A stretch of DNA of 62,000 bases from Zygnema cylindricum. Taxonomy: Eukaryota > Streptophyta > Zygnematophyceae > Zygnematales > Zygnemataceae. Below the pieces are notes generated by a model. It searched no databases. It had not been told where the DNA came from and worked only from the letters and a program-made list of their open reading frames with translations. A program made the translations under genes and the position numbers. The first letter of the stretch is position 1. The number at the start of each line of letters is the position of its first letter. The stretch spans positions 1-62,000 of the forward strand of contig JBBHKE010003044.1 of assembly GCA_037447655.1 (NCBI GenBank). The letters are read 5' to 3'. Below, in pieces: positions 20,984-32,039 of this stretch.

Positions 20984-21993
20984 TGTTGAAATAAGTAGTT
21001 TTTTGTTGTATTTTCTAGGTCTAAAACTAATAAGCGGAAACACATAAAGTAAATGTAGGCAGCCTGCGTCTATCTCTTCTCTCTTGCCCCCATACTTGTT
21101 GTAGTCACTGAAGGGGAGTGAGAGCGATGGAGCCATGGCTGCCTCAGCTCCATAGGAAGGACTAAAGAGTGACTTAAGTCACTCTCAACAAAAGGTTGAG
21201 TTCGGCAAGACTCGAACCCGCGACCGCCAAAGCGCGGCGTAGCCGTTAGCTGTAACCACTTTGTCGTAGAAATCCTTTAAGAGATATGGGGTTTCATTCG
21301 TATTTAAACTATTGTATAATACATAAACCATTTAACTGAAATATGGACGAACGGACATAAAACTTGTTAAGGTTTAGTGCGAACGTCATTTCGCACGAAA
21401 CAAATGAAACGGACATTTTTTTTTAAACGGTCTACATTTAATGTTGGATTTAATCCGAGGGCACACATCATCGCCGAGATCGCGAAATGGTCACTTTGGA
21501 TTTTATGGACGTGGCATGACGTGGTGCCGCGTGGAAGGATGACATTCGGTCAGGAGAATTCCAGAGAATATATGAACGAGTGGAAAAGTGACACGCATCC
21601 ACTCAGTAGCCTTGTCGTACACCAACTGTACAAAAAAGACATCTGCCGTAGTACCTTTATGTACTTTACACTAATATGATTTGTTCGTACTTCAGTAGTT
21701 AGCGGTTGTGAGAGAGGTTTAGGACTTAGGAAATTTTGGTAGATAGTCACCTCTCTCTCTAAGAGAGTTTTGTATAAATTTGCATTTTTGCCGGCTCATA
21801 ACTTATCGGCTAGTTGGCCGTTTTTAGTGATTCTTTTTGCTACGAACTCAAGGGAGTTCACACTGCATACGGGTGCAGTGAAACCGTCATTTTGCCTTCT
21901 TAAATAGCAGTGGTTGTGGCTTGAAGTGGGTTATTTAAATACTATCTAGAGGCTTTTTTTATTCTGTGGTCCAATGGAGGACACAAAATTGCA
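20984..21993 (+). repeat. 5' LTR of element A
   Basis: It runs from TGTTGAAATAAG to AAAATTGCA. It holds a 20-bp perfect palindrome (21166-21185), an antisense tRNA-like segment (21204-21260) and a TATAAAT box (21773-21779). An ATG at 21974, in frame with gag, lies in the last 20 bp. Confidence 0.9.
21204..21260 (-). other. antisense tRNA-like segment in A 5' LTR
   Basis: On the minus strand GGTTACAGCTAACGG is followed by GGGTTCGAGTC, a near-perfect Pol III B box, with a T-arm-like stem. The copy in the 3' LTR (26529-26590) has GGTTAGAGC and GGTTCGAGTCC. The acceptor stem is not closed. Confidence 0.5.
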
Positions 21994-22008
21994 GGTTATG
22001 GGCCCACC
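21994..22008 (+). promoter_or_regulatory. primer-binding site of A, containing the gag ATG
   Basis: GGTTATGGGCCCACC is complementary to the anticodon arm of plant-type initiator tRNA-Met (recalled, not searched). The ATG (21998-22000) opens MGPPSRVP, the conserved Gag N-terminus. Confidence 0.75.
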
Positions 22009-22915
22009 CTCTAGGGTGCCCACCTTCAATGGATATGGGTTCTTCTATTGGGAAGCCATGATGATGGGAGCTTTGTGCGAAAAACGATACGGGGGTATCG
22101 TTAATGGACAAGTGAAACCTCCACCTTCGGGAACTCTTCCAGGATTTGGAGGAGTAAGGTTTCCTGCAGCAAGGGCTCCCTCATCGGAGAAGGTAGATGA
22201 TGGGGACAGCAATGTGTCCGAAAAAGAAAAAGGGAAAGAGACACCCCTTAATCCTATTGGCACAGTACAGGGAGCGGCGACCTTGAAGACCACGGAGAAC
22301 GATACTCAAATGTGGGAGGATGTAAACATGGCTGCCCAGAACTTTATTCTCAGGCACCTCACTCAAGCTTTGGCCTCTCCTCATCTTCACATTTACAAGG
22401 TTGAGGAGTTGTGGGTGAGTTTCGTGGAGGTTTAAACAACTGGAACTATTCACGAGCTCCAGTTGGCTGAGCAAAAAATAGTGATTTCCACTTACAAAGG
22501 AGGAAAGATGTTAGATAACTGTAATGATCTTTTTTGTTTGTATATGGAGATGGAAAGTGCCAAGTGGACAAGTACAATGAAAATGAAAGTTAACACTCTT
22601 ATCATGAAGTTACCAGATGAGTTCGAGAACATAGTGTATCGAGTACAAGAAATGTCGGATAGTTCATGGAAATGGAACACAGTGGTCAAGATGATACTTG
22701 TGCAGGAAAACAAAATAGAGATTAAGAGAGGAGGAAAGAACATTCAAGCTCTAGCAGCAGGAGGGGACCGTTGGGGGAAGGATCCGAAGAAACCGTACAA
22801 AACGGAAAGAGATCATCTTGGAGGACCGAGGACCCCAAAGGAAAAACCCTCATTTTTGCAAAAAGCCAGACACTTCATCGCAGATTATATCAAGCTGTCG
22901 GAGCTGAGGCTCTAA
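21998..22915 (+). pseudogene. gag of element A
   Basis: MGPPSRVPTFNG...YWEAMM is the usual copia Gag opening (P-x-F-x-G-x3-Y-x-x-W type). A TAA at 22433 breaks the frame; the second half continues from 22463 (KGGKMLDNCNDL, VNTLIMKLPDEFENI, MILVQEN). The CCHC zinc knuckle intact in C and E is destroyed here by a frameshift near 22850. Gag would form the particle shell that packages element RNA. Confidence 0.85.
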
Positions 22916-23991
22916 GAGAACCGTGGAAAAAGGCAATTGTGGTTACAAAATTGATAGGAAAAACCGAGGATGAGTCTTCTAAGGAGGATAGAGAGCTTTT
23001 TCTTGAGGAGAGTCTGGAGGAGAAGGAGATCCCTTGGAGACAGAAGTGTGCCATTGGAGCAATTCGGGAAGCTCCACAGAAAGGATGGATTATCGACTCA
23101 GGTGCATCCATGCATATGTGTCATGATAAAGAACTCTTCACTAACCTAAGGAAAATCCTTACTGTAGAGATAGAGTATGGGGATGGGAGAATAGTTATTA
23201 CAGATCTAGTGGGATCAGTAGATCAGAAAGTCTAAGTGGAGGATAAGACTTTTATACTTACATTCTCAGATGTACTCTACATTCCTCAGCTGAGTAAAAA
23301 TCTTGTCTCTACATGTGTGTTAGATGACAAAGAGTTTGATACCTTCACTCGAAAGGGAGTCTTTACAGCTAAGTATGGGGATGAAGTTTACTTCATGGCA
23401 AATAAGGGAACCCAAGGAATGTTTAGGCTTAACTTGAGTAATGAAAAGAAGCACGCTTACTATGTTGGTATTCCTAAGTTGATGATTTGGCATAAGCGGT
23501 TGGGGCATGTGCATTTTGATAGGTTGAGGGAAATGAAAAAGCTTGGGGTAGTAGAAGGCATTCAGTTTGGGGATAATGAAATGATGGATGATTTTAGTGG
23601 TTGTGCTCAAGGTAAGGCTCACAGACTTCCCTTTCCCAAAGCCGCCACATATAGAGGTGAGAAAGTGTTAGATTTGGTCTACACAAATATTTGGGGACCT
23701 GCAAAAGTACCTTCGGTTGGAGGAAAGAGATTTATGATGATAATTTTTGATGATTGGTCTAGGTACTTTAGAGTCTACTTTTTGAAAACAATGTCTAAAG
23801 CATCAACTTACTTCAAAGAATATAAAGCCTGGAGTGAGAAGTTGCATGAAACCCCCATTAAGAGGATAAAGAGTGATAATAGGGGGGAATATACCTCTAA
23901 CCAGTTTGAGGAATATCTAAGAGATGAGGGAGTGCAGCACCAGAAAAATGTACCATATAACCCGGAGCAAAATGGGGTAGCTGAGATGTAG
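22916..23991 (+). pseudogene. protease and integrase N-terminal part of element A
   Basis: Protease motif WIIDSGASMHMC (Asp codon 23095) is kept. After a TAA at 23233 come the pre-integrase zinc motif (HKRLGH ... FSGC, first Cys of CX2C changed to Phe) and the integrase core: first Asp replaced (TNIWGP where F has KDIWGP), FDDWSRY, SDNRGEY and the PEQNGVAE glutamate. A TAG at 23989 ends it. Integrase would insert the cDNA. Confidence 0.85.
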
Positions 23992-24810
23992 AATCGAACT
24001 TTAGGAGATAGTGCATATAGTATGTTGGCAGACAAGAAAATAGGAAAGAGATTTTGGGCAGAAGCAATGAACTGTGCCAACTACATTAAGAATAGAGTCC
24101 TTACCTCAACTGTAAAGGGAGCGACACCTTATGAGAGATGGGTTGGAAGGAAACTAGATATCTCACACCTTAAAGTATTCGGTAGCCAAGTTTTCAGTCT
24201 TGACACAGATAGGAAGAACTGGAAACTAGACGCTAAGGGAAAACCTGGATACTTTGTGGGATATTATGAGGTTGTTAAGGGATATAGAGTCTATGACTTA
24301 GCAAAGAAAGATATAATTCTGGTCAAACACTTAGTTGTCATGGATGAAGGGAAGTCATTTGACCCTTTCAAATATAGAAAGAAGATGAGAATCAGATTTG
24401 AGTATGATAGGGAGGAAAACTCGGTCGTTCCCGAAAAGGACATGAGTGAAACCGTGATTGCAGATTTAGGGGAGATCTGAGATACAGGAGACGCACCAGA
24501 AACCTCAGATACTCCTATGGATTTCGAGGACATAGAAGACGTGGGACCAAAACCGGCTTCCATAGACAGGGGAGCCGATGAGACAGTGAGAAGAAACCCA
24601 AGACTTCCATCCATTCTAACTTCGGAGTTTGAGAGAGGAAGGAGGAGGAGCAAAACGATACAAGAAAAACAGGTTGCTCATAAGGTAACTAAGCTATCTC
24701 ACCCAGATGAGCCTCAGTCTTACTCGGAGGTAGTGAATTGTCCAGAGAAAGAAAGAAGGATTAGAGCCATAAATGATGAGATGGCTTCTATCATGGAAGT
24801 AAAAACTTAG
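23992..24810 (+). pseudogene. integrase C-terminal region of element A
   Basis: Continues with MLADKKIGKRFWAEAMN, TPYERW, SHLKVFGSQVF and GYFVGYYEV, the conserved copia integrase C-terminal block, then an acidic linker to RT. TGA at 24478 and TAG at 24808 interrupt it. Confidence 0.8.
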
Positions 24811-25593
24811 GAATTAGCCGATTATCCTCCTAATAGAAAACCAATTGGGTGTAATCGAGTATTTAAATTAAAATTGAACCCAGATAAAACCATTGAGAGA
24901 TATACGGCTCGATTGGTAGCAAACAGGTTCACTCAAAAGGAAGGGATTGACAATGAGGAGACCTTTGCTCCAGTTAATCGGTTCCCCTCAGTAAGGATTC
25001 TCATTAGTCTGGCAGCAGCGGAAGACATGGAAATCCACCAGATGGACATTAAGACAACTTTTCTTAATGGTGAGTTAGAGGAAGAAATTTTCATGAGGCA
25101 ACTCGAGGGGTTCGTGGAAGAAGGAGAAGAGAGCAAAGTTTGCAGGCTCATAAAATCCTTATATGGACTGAAGCAGGCTCCTCGACAGTGGAATAAGAAA
25201 CTAGATGAGTTTCTCACCAATCTGGGATATATCCGTATCAACAGTGACCATTCTATCTATATGTTTGAAGATGAGAATGGTGTCATTTATATTGCAATTT
25301 ACGTGGATGATCTGCTTGTGTTGAGTAAGTCTTTGGAGAAGATCAATAAGCTAAAGAAAGATCTTAGGGGCAGATTTGATATCAAGGATTTAGGGGAGGC
25401 AAAATATATCTTGGGGATCCAAATGGAGAGAGATAGAGGGAAGAAGATTATTAGACTTACTCAGAAAGAAGCAATAGGTAATATGCTTGAGAAAATCCAG
25501 ATGGAAAATGCTAACAGTTGTACCACTTCCATGGACTTGAAAAAAGTAAGTGATGCGCGTGTTGAAGGAGGAGTAATGATCTTAGACGATTAG
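24811..25593 (+). pseudogene. reverse transcriptase of element A
   Basis: Copia RT motifs in order: ERYTARLVA, ETFAPV, HQMDIKTTFLNGEL (first catalytic Asp), KSLYGLKQAPRQWN, and IYVDDLL with the YVDD catalytic pair at 25300-25311, then KDLGEAKYILGI. This block is open for 239 codons from the Met at 24874 and is the best preserved part of A. A TAG at 25591 separates it from RNase H. Confidence 0.9.
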
Positions 25594-26296
25594 ATGAGTC
25601 CAGAGAAGAGAGATTTTATGAAGTCTATCCCTTATAGACAGATCGTAGGAAGTTTGATCTTTTTTAAAAATTGTACCAGACATAGCGGCAGCAGTTAGAG
25701 TGTTCAGTACGAGTCTGAATGATCCTAGGAAGAGAGATTGGGAGGCAGCCAAGAGAGTCATGAGATATCTGGTTGCAACCAAAGAATTGTGGTTGCACTT
25801 GGGAGGGGAGCACAGTGATATCACTACTTAGAGTGATGCCAGTTATGGGGATGCACCTATGAGACAATGCACTTCTGGGTATGTGTTGTATGTTGGGGAA
25901 GGTGCTTGTTGTTGGAGCAGTAAGCAAAAAAATGTGGTTGCTCAGTCCACTATGGAGGTTGAGTACATGGCTTATTGTTCTGATCTGAAAGAGTTGATGT
26001 GGGTCAAGTCCTTGCTGCAAAAACTGGGGTATATGAAGGAGGGAGTGCATGAAGTGTTTTGTGATAATCAAGCGGCCATAGCAATTGCAGCCAATCAAAA
26101 AAATCATTTTAAGGCTAAACATATGGACATAAGATTAAGTTTTGTAAGAGAAAAAGTTGAAAATAAAATAGTGAATCTTGTACATAGATCTGATGAGGAA
26201 ATGGTGGCTGGCATGATGACCAAACCTGTGCCCTTTCCAAAGTTAAAATACTGTTGGGAAAAATGTGGATTAAAAGAAAAGTTAAAATTAGACTAG
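25594..26296 (+). pseudogene. RNase H of element A
   Basis: After a frameshift near 25675 it reads LHLGGEHSD, SDASYGDAP, STMEVEYMA (catalytic Glu), DNQAAIAIA (catalytic Asp), KAKHMDIR and ends KLKLD-TAG just before the purine tract. A TAG replaces Trp in the DITTWSDASYG stretch. Confidence 0.85.
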
Positions 26297-26309
26297 AAAA
26301 TAAGGGGAG

Positions 26310-27315
26310 TGTTGAAATAAGTTGTTTTTGTTGTATTTTCCAGGTCTAAAACTAATTAGGGGAAACACATAGAGAAAATATAGGCAGCCTGCCTCCATCT
26401 CTTCCCTTTTGCCCCCATACTTGTTGTAGTCACTGAAGGGGAGAGAGAGCGATGGAGCCATGGCTGCCTCAGCTCCATAGGAAGGACTAAAGAGTGACTT
26501 AAGTCACTCTCAACAAAAGGTTGAGTCCGGCAGGACTCGAACCCCCGACCTCCAAAGTGCGGCGTAGCCGTTAGCTCTAACCAATCTGTTGAGAAATCCG
26601 TTAGGAGATATGGGGTTTCATTGGTATTTAAACTATTATATAATATAGAAACCATTTGACTGAAATATGGACGAATGGACATAGAACTTGTTAAGGTTTA
26701 GTGCGAACGTCATTTCGTACGAAACAAATGAAACGAACATTTGTTTTAAACGGTGGACATTTAATGTCGGATTTAATCCGACGGCACATATCATCGCCGA
26801 GATCAAAGAATGGTCACTTTGGATTTTATGGACGTGGCATGATGTGGCGCCGCGTGGAATGATGACATTCAATCACGAGAATTCCGGAGAATATACGAAC
26901 GAGTGGAAAAGTGACATGCGTCCACTCAGTAGCCTTGTCGTACACCGGCCGTACAGAAAAGACATTGGCCGTAATACCTTTGTGTACTTAACAGTAATAT
27001 GATTGGTTCGTACTTCAGTAGATAGGGGTTGTGAGAGAGGTTTAGGACTTAGGAAATTTTGGTAGATAGTCACCTCTTTCTTTAAGAGAGTTTTGTATAA
27101 ATTGGCATTTTTGCTGGCTAATAACTTATCGGCTGGTTGGCCGTTTTCAGTGATTCTTTTTGCTACGGACTCAAGGGAGTCCATACTGCATAGGGTGCAG
27201 TCAAACTGTCATTTTGCCATCCAATAAAGCAGTGGTTGTGGCTTGAAGTGGGTTAGTTAAATACTATCTAGAGGCTTTTTTTATTCTGTGGTCTAATGGA
27301 GGACACAAAATTGCA
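26310..27315 (+). repeat. 3' LTR of element A
   Basis: Follows purine tract AAAATAAGGGGAG. Same landmarks as the 5' LTR: palindrome at 26491-26510, antisense tRNA-like segment at 26529-26590 (B box 26533-26543). The ends TG...CA are intact. Confidence 0.9.
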
Positions 27316-27320
27316 GATCA

Positions 27321-27965
27321 CACTTACATGGTTCAAGAAGACCGAGCTAACCAAGAATATCCTTGGAACATCCATCAAAGTATACATCACTCATTTTTTC
27401 ACTTTATTAGACAGAGGAGAGAAAGCAAGCCTAAAATTCTCAGTGGCCACGCAGATCTGCTGGCTAATCCTTTCACTACCGAAAGAATTTTCAGGTGTCC
27501 TCACCTGGTTTGAGGAGTAGAATTCGGAAAAGTGGGTGTGGAGCGAAGTGGTGGAGGCGCTGGTAAAGATTGAATCCAACACCACAAACGTGTTTGAAGT
27601 TGACACAAACTCTAATGGCTCCCACAGTTCACCAGCAAGTGGAACACAAGGAGAAGATAGAGTCAGTCAGTCACATTGAGGTGACACTGACGGGAAGAAG
27701 GAGGCTCCCACCGAATACAATGAGTCTAACTTCACGCAGGTACAAAGTATCTTGCACAAAGAGAGTGGAGACACCCAAGGCCGCGAGCAAGGAAAATCCA
27801 AAACTCAGCAAGAAACTTCAACAACAAAAGGCAGCTGCGACCCAAGCTCCACAAAATAGATTACGACAAATCCGAGAGTGCTTGCTTACCGAGCAAGGGG
27901 TGCGAAAATTCGCCAGCAGGCTGCAAAGGGAAAGGAGAACACCCGTGGCAGTGCAGCCACAATGA
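27321..27965 (+). pseudogene. gag-like region of element B
   Basis: The frame WFKKTELTKNILGTSIKVYI, THFFTLLDR, LILSLPKEFSGVLTWFEE, then (after TAG at 27518) NSEKWVWSEVVEALVKIE has the hydrophobic spacing of copia/UBN2 Gag, including the LLSLP motif. It lies directly right of element A, so A split this gene. Downstream sequence is hydrophilic with no zinc knuckle found. Confidence 0.55.
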
Positions 27966-29589
27966 ATGACGTCTCTAACCAAGCCAAATGAGAGCAACCG
28001 ACAAATTTGCAAGATAGTGGCAGAAAAGTCAGCACCGAACAAGAACTGATGGACAAGGATGCAAGGCATTTCAAAAAAAAACTGAAACGGTAAGCAGTCA
28101 ACCATCGGACATGGAGCAAGAAAACAAATTTCATGCTCAGATTTAACAACCTGCAAGTATTTCAAAACACTGCAGGAGATCGGAAAAGTGGGAGGGACAA
28201 GGAAAGAGGAGAGAGTGGGAGACACTTACATGGGGATGGCCGAACGACTAACAAATGGTGATCCGCCAATTCCAAGTGTCTCAAACCGATCCTACCTCTC
28301 AGACTCCACCTCCACATTCAGATTCTGGCAAAAAATCAAGCCTCACAAGTGGGTCTGAACTACACAACCTGTCGCAAGGAAAGTCAACCGGGAGTAAGAA
28401 AAAATTCAATAAAGGAACAAAAAAATCCAAAACATATATTGGACCGATTGACACAAGAGGTGAAAATGGAAGTCACAGGTATATAGTTAGATTCCAAAAA
28501 GAGGGCACAACAAAGATCCCCACAAAAATTAGCCTGGATACTCACCAATTAGTTGGCAAAGAAATCCGCGGAAGCGTGGGAAGCATGCGGAAGCATGGGA
28601 AGACTTGCAGCCATGGGGTTACAAAAACCGGTCATGCTACTACGAGAGGCAACATCGCCGAGAAATGAAATGCTAATTTGCAAAATGGAAATGGACAAGG
28701 AGGCCAGAAGCAAAACCCAGCAAAGAAGGTAAAACATGGGGGCACATAGAGGGGCAAAGAGGGAACACGTGGAATCGGGGTGTAACCGTATACAAGCATG
28801 ACAGAGGGAAATCGGGGTGTAACCGTCAACAAGCATGACAGATGATTCAGATGCTAAGGAGCTCAAAACCCAAAGCAGCAACAAGAGCAATGGAGTCGAA
28901 TCCTCACCAGAGATGGAGACGCAGTGAGGATGCTCCACGGATCGAGCACCACTTTCACCAAACAGAAGTTCCAAGTCCACATCACCTGTCACCATCATTA
29001 ACCCTATAGGTGGAGAAGACCGAAGAGTCGAAGAGGATGAAGGTTGTGCAAAACCATGGAGAGAATTGTTAGAATTTCCAAACATAGAAACTTACATTCT
29101 ATAGAGAAAAGCGTTAGAATTAACTAAAACTGAAAGTAACAGAATAGAGTTCAGATTAGAGGAAAACACCCAGAGATACACATCTAAGGTAGCAGCGGAG
29201 AAACTAAAGTCTTAATCAAATTCAAATACTATAAGCTCAAGGATTAACAAACTTATTAGTTGAGCAGGGCAAAGGAGGGGACAGGTGAAAACTTACCATC
29301 CAAGAAATCAAACAAAGGGGAGGCAAATAACAAACAGAATGCCGGAGCATTCAAATCGTGCGTCAAGACCTCTAACAAGGAAGACATTGCAAGTCTTCAT
29401 GTCAACGGAAAAGATGGAAAATCTGCAAACGGAAGAGGAAAAAAAGAAGACTCAAAAATAGAGTCAGAAATTATCATTTCACAAAATGGAAAAGAGAAAA
29501 CAGTTGCAGGAAGGAAGGAAAAGTTATCAACAGGATCCTCAAAAAATCTCCAAAAGATGACACTAACCCTCAAAACTCTCCCATGCATC

Positions 29590-29745
29590 TTTCTGGAAAA
29601 GTAATGTTAGCAGAAAGCGGACGAATTCAACGGAACTCACCAAGATGAAGTTGAGAAATCGACGTCTTTCTGGAAAAGTAATGTTAGCAGAAAGTGGACG
29701 AATTCAGCGGAACTCACAAAGATGGAGTTGAGAATTTGACGACAG
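29590..29745 (+). repeat. 77-bp tandem duplication in element B
   Basis: TTTCTGGAAAAGTAATGTTA recurs after 77 bp together with GCAGAAAG(C/T)GGACGAATTCA. The unit length is not a multiple of three, so the second copy shifts frame. Confidence 0.8.
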
Positions 29746-30704
29746 TGGGAGTGGACATCGAGTGGACACTCCAAACCAAGTCCAGTCCATCAAAGAAAGC
29801 GGCCAAATTTGCACATAAAGACAAGATATCACAAATTGAGCCCAAGAAAACTCCAAGGACCTACAAGGAGGTATTGCTAACCCTAAAAAGCAACACGATA
29901 GGTAGTGGAGAATCTCAAAGGAGGGAGAAAGGAAATTACAAAAATTTGGGAGGATAAGTAGCCTCGCCACATCTCCATCATCATGGATTCGGGCAACGGC
30001 TGAAGTTCAACCGGTCATGCAGCCCATGGAAGAGAACCTGCAAACAAAAATCACAGTGGAAGGCGTAAATGGGTTAAAAGGACTTCACAAAGAAAAACTA
30101 ACATGTGTGTTTAAATTTGGACCCTAGAGGAAAACTCAAATTGTAGGAGCACCAGCAGACAGAGAATGCACGATCTCATTTCATCAAACAATAGAGGAAA
30201 CGGATATCAGAAGCTTAAAGATAGAACCTCATCAAAGTGCAAGAAAGTCGCTCTTACCTCAAGAATCCGAGAGACAAGTAGGGAGAAGCCTCAAGTCTTT
30301 GCCAGCGGAAGGCCACCACACAGGATGCGCAGCTGAAGGCGTGGATGGGATAGAAAGGACGAAAATCCAGAACCCTAAATCCTATGGCAAATTTATTTTT
30401 GAAGGAATAAGAGAGGAAAAGGGGGCAGACAGCTTAGAGGAAGGAAAAAACCTAAGTCTGAAAAACATTCTAAGTCATGACAATCTTATAGACAGAGAGA
30501 GTCTAAGCTATGACACCCAACGGAATGACAGAGAAGAAAAAGACTTACAAGAAATTAGAGCAGAGGAATTCAACAAAGTAGAGGGGAAACCTAAAAGTAC
30601 AAAACTGTTAGAGCGCCTCCCACTATATGGATGCGACAAAGGCAGCGGTACAAGTACCTTTGAGAACATGCAATGATGGCGCGAACCAAAGCTACGGTCG
30701 CACA

Positions 30705-30905
30705 ATTGAAGCGACGTCATCGCAGCCGCATAATTAAACATTGAACGATTGAAATTGGTCAAGCGACGACAATTTCATCACGCGATACATCACGAACTAA
30801 AAGTACAATCGCCCATTTCGAGCGACGTCATCGCGACCACAAATTTGCATATCGAACGATGTGAATTGGTCGAGCGACAACAAATTAATCACATGACACT
30901 TTTCG
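30705..30905 (+). repeat. ~111-bp imperfect tandem repeat in element B
   Basis: Two copies around GCGACGTCATCGC (30711 and about 30822), followed by CGAACGAT and AATTGGTC(A/G)AGCGAC. Weaker related units continue toward the right LTR. Confidence 0.65.
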
Positions 30906-31394
30906 ACCTAGAAATATGTTCACTTTGCGACAGTGAAATCGAGGGCCCATGATCACTGTGGATTACGCAATATATTGATTTGGAGGATCGCACGAACGAT
31001 AAGGATTTCACGTCATGTAATCCAATTGGGGAGTCATTAACAAAGGACAAAGAAGCCACCGGCGCAATTCCTTTGTACGACACATGGCTCATTTCAGTCC
31101 ATGTATGACCGGACAAGATTCTAAGGACCACAGGTGGTCCTAACGCACAAAAATTTACGTACAACAAGATCTTCTCGGTACTAACGAAAATTCAGATTTT
31201 GCAAATTCACAGAGTAAACATTGTACGGAATATTACTACGCACGTACACTACCATCAAAGCGCCGATTGCAAATTACCGATTCGCAGAAATCGAGGAGCA
31301 CGGCAAGTATAGTACGATTAAATCGCAAACCGCATATTATCCATTCGATGAAATCGACGAGCGAGGGAAATATCGATAGGAGCTCGAGTGGGAT

Positions 31395-32034
31395 TGTTGA
31401 TTTTAGGCGATCTCGGAGGATATTATTTACGGATATCGGAGCGTTGATATTATGTACGGAAATCGGATCGCCGATATTGTACGGAGGACAAGATCGAATT
31501 GTACACAATCGAGTGACGATACCACAACAAACATTTTCGGCGGCAATTTTGACGCATATTGAGAGCGGCCACCGACGGCTGACATTACCTATTTTGGCGT
31601 GTAGTCATTGGACCACATGGCGTACACATTCAACATTCACATTGGAGTGCACATGTACAAATAACAAACATTCCACAGGAAGAGATCATCTCTCTTAGAA
31701 CAAGCTTTCATAGCAATTTGGTAGGCAATGATGTGCAACAGTTTTATTTATAGAATACATCATTGTACAGAGATCATTGAGATTAGACGAATAGTCATTG
31801 AAGGAGAATGTAGCTTAATTAGGTAGAGAATGTCCAAGAGACAATTGTAATTCCTACTTTTATAATTCCATTTAAAGCTGCCTAAACCTGCCTCAATCTA
31901 TTGTCCACTTCTATTTCTACTCCCATGTCTAAACCCTTTGTGAGCCACATAACGGCACCACCTTCAAGTGTATGTACTAGGCTTATCTACTTTAGCCCTC
32001 GCCCAAGGGCTAAGGTGAGCACCTTAAACTAAGA
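31395..32034 (+). repeat. right LTR of element B
   Basis: Matches 19997-20637. It is preceded by a short purine stretch (GAGTGGGAT) and followed by the CGGAC duplication, after which the RT-RNase H sequence of C resumes (FMNCTR on the minus strand). Confidence 0.85.
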
Positions 32035-32039
32035 CGGAC

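Larger units (their letters stand above)
20984..27315 (+). mobile_element. Ty1/copia retrotransposon A, nested in B
   Basis: Full-length element of 6332 bp with LTRs of 1010 and 1006 bp and a perfect GATCA duplication (20979-20983, 27316-27320). Order: PBS, gag, protease, integrase, RT, RNase H, purine tract (26297-26309), 3' LTR. By eye the LTR starts differ at roughly one base in ten, so the insertion is not recent. At least six in-frame stops and a frameshift inactivate it. It is closely related to F (55052-61300). Confidence 0.95.
27966..31394 (+). other. interior of element B, pol-less, unrecognised ORF fragments
   Basis: Plus-strand frames at 28255-28668, 29260-29604, 29694-29957 and 30299-30676 encode Lys/Glu/Ser-rich segments with no known motif. 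They may be one decayed hydrophilic protein or non-coding filler typical of pol-less LTR elements. Short tandem duplications occur at 28765-28830 (~39 bp), 29590-29745 (77 bp) and 30705-30905 (~111 bp). Confidence 0.5.
19997..32034 (+). mobile_element. LTR element B with gag-like region and no recognisable pol
   Basis: Two LTRs (641 and 640 bp) and a perfect CGGAC target duplication (19992-19996, 32035-32039) define it. The motif GGTTATGGGCCCAC follows the left LTR. Without nested element A it is about 5.7 kb. The interior (20638-20983 and 27321-31394) has a copia-type Gag stretch but no integrase, reverse transcriptase or RNase H motif in any frame I read. It is probably non-autonomous, using proteins of a copia partner. 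Confidence 0.8.

Noticed and set aside
21204-21260. tRNA genes in the LTRs
   Set aside because: A and B box-like sequences are present but no complete cloverleaf with a closed acceptor stem can be drawn, and the segments repeat with each LTR copy. Listed as tRNA-like relics instead.
27290-27320. A second gag start after the A 3' LTR, suggesting a tandem element
   Set aside because: ATGGAGGACACAAAATTGCA is the end of the LTR itself; the GATCA duplication follows at once and B sequence resumes.
28549-29085. Minus-strand 178-codon frame in element B
   Set aside because: Overlaps plus-strand frames, has no recognisable motif and contains the translated tandem duplication at 28765-28830.
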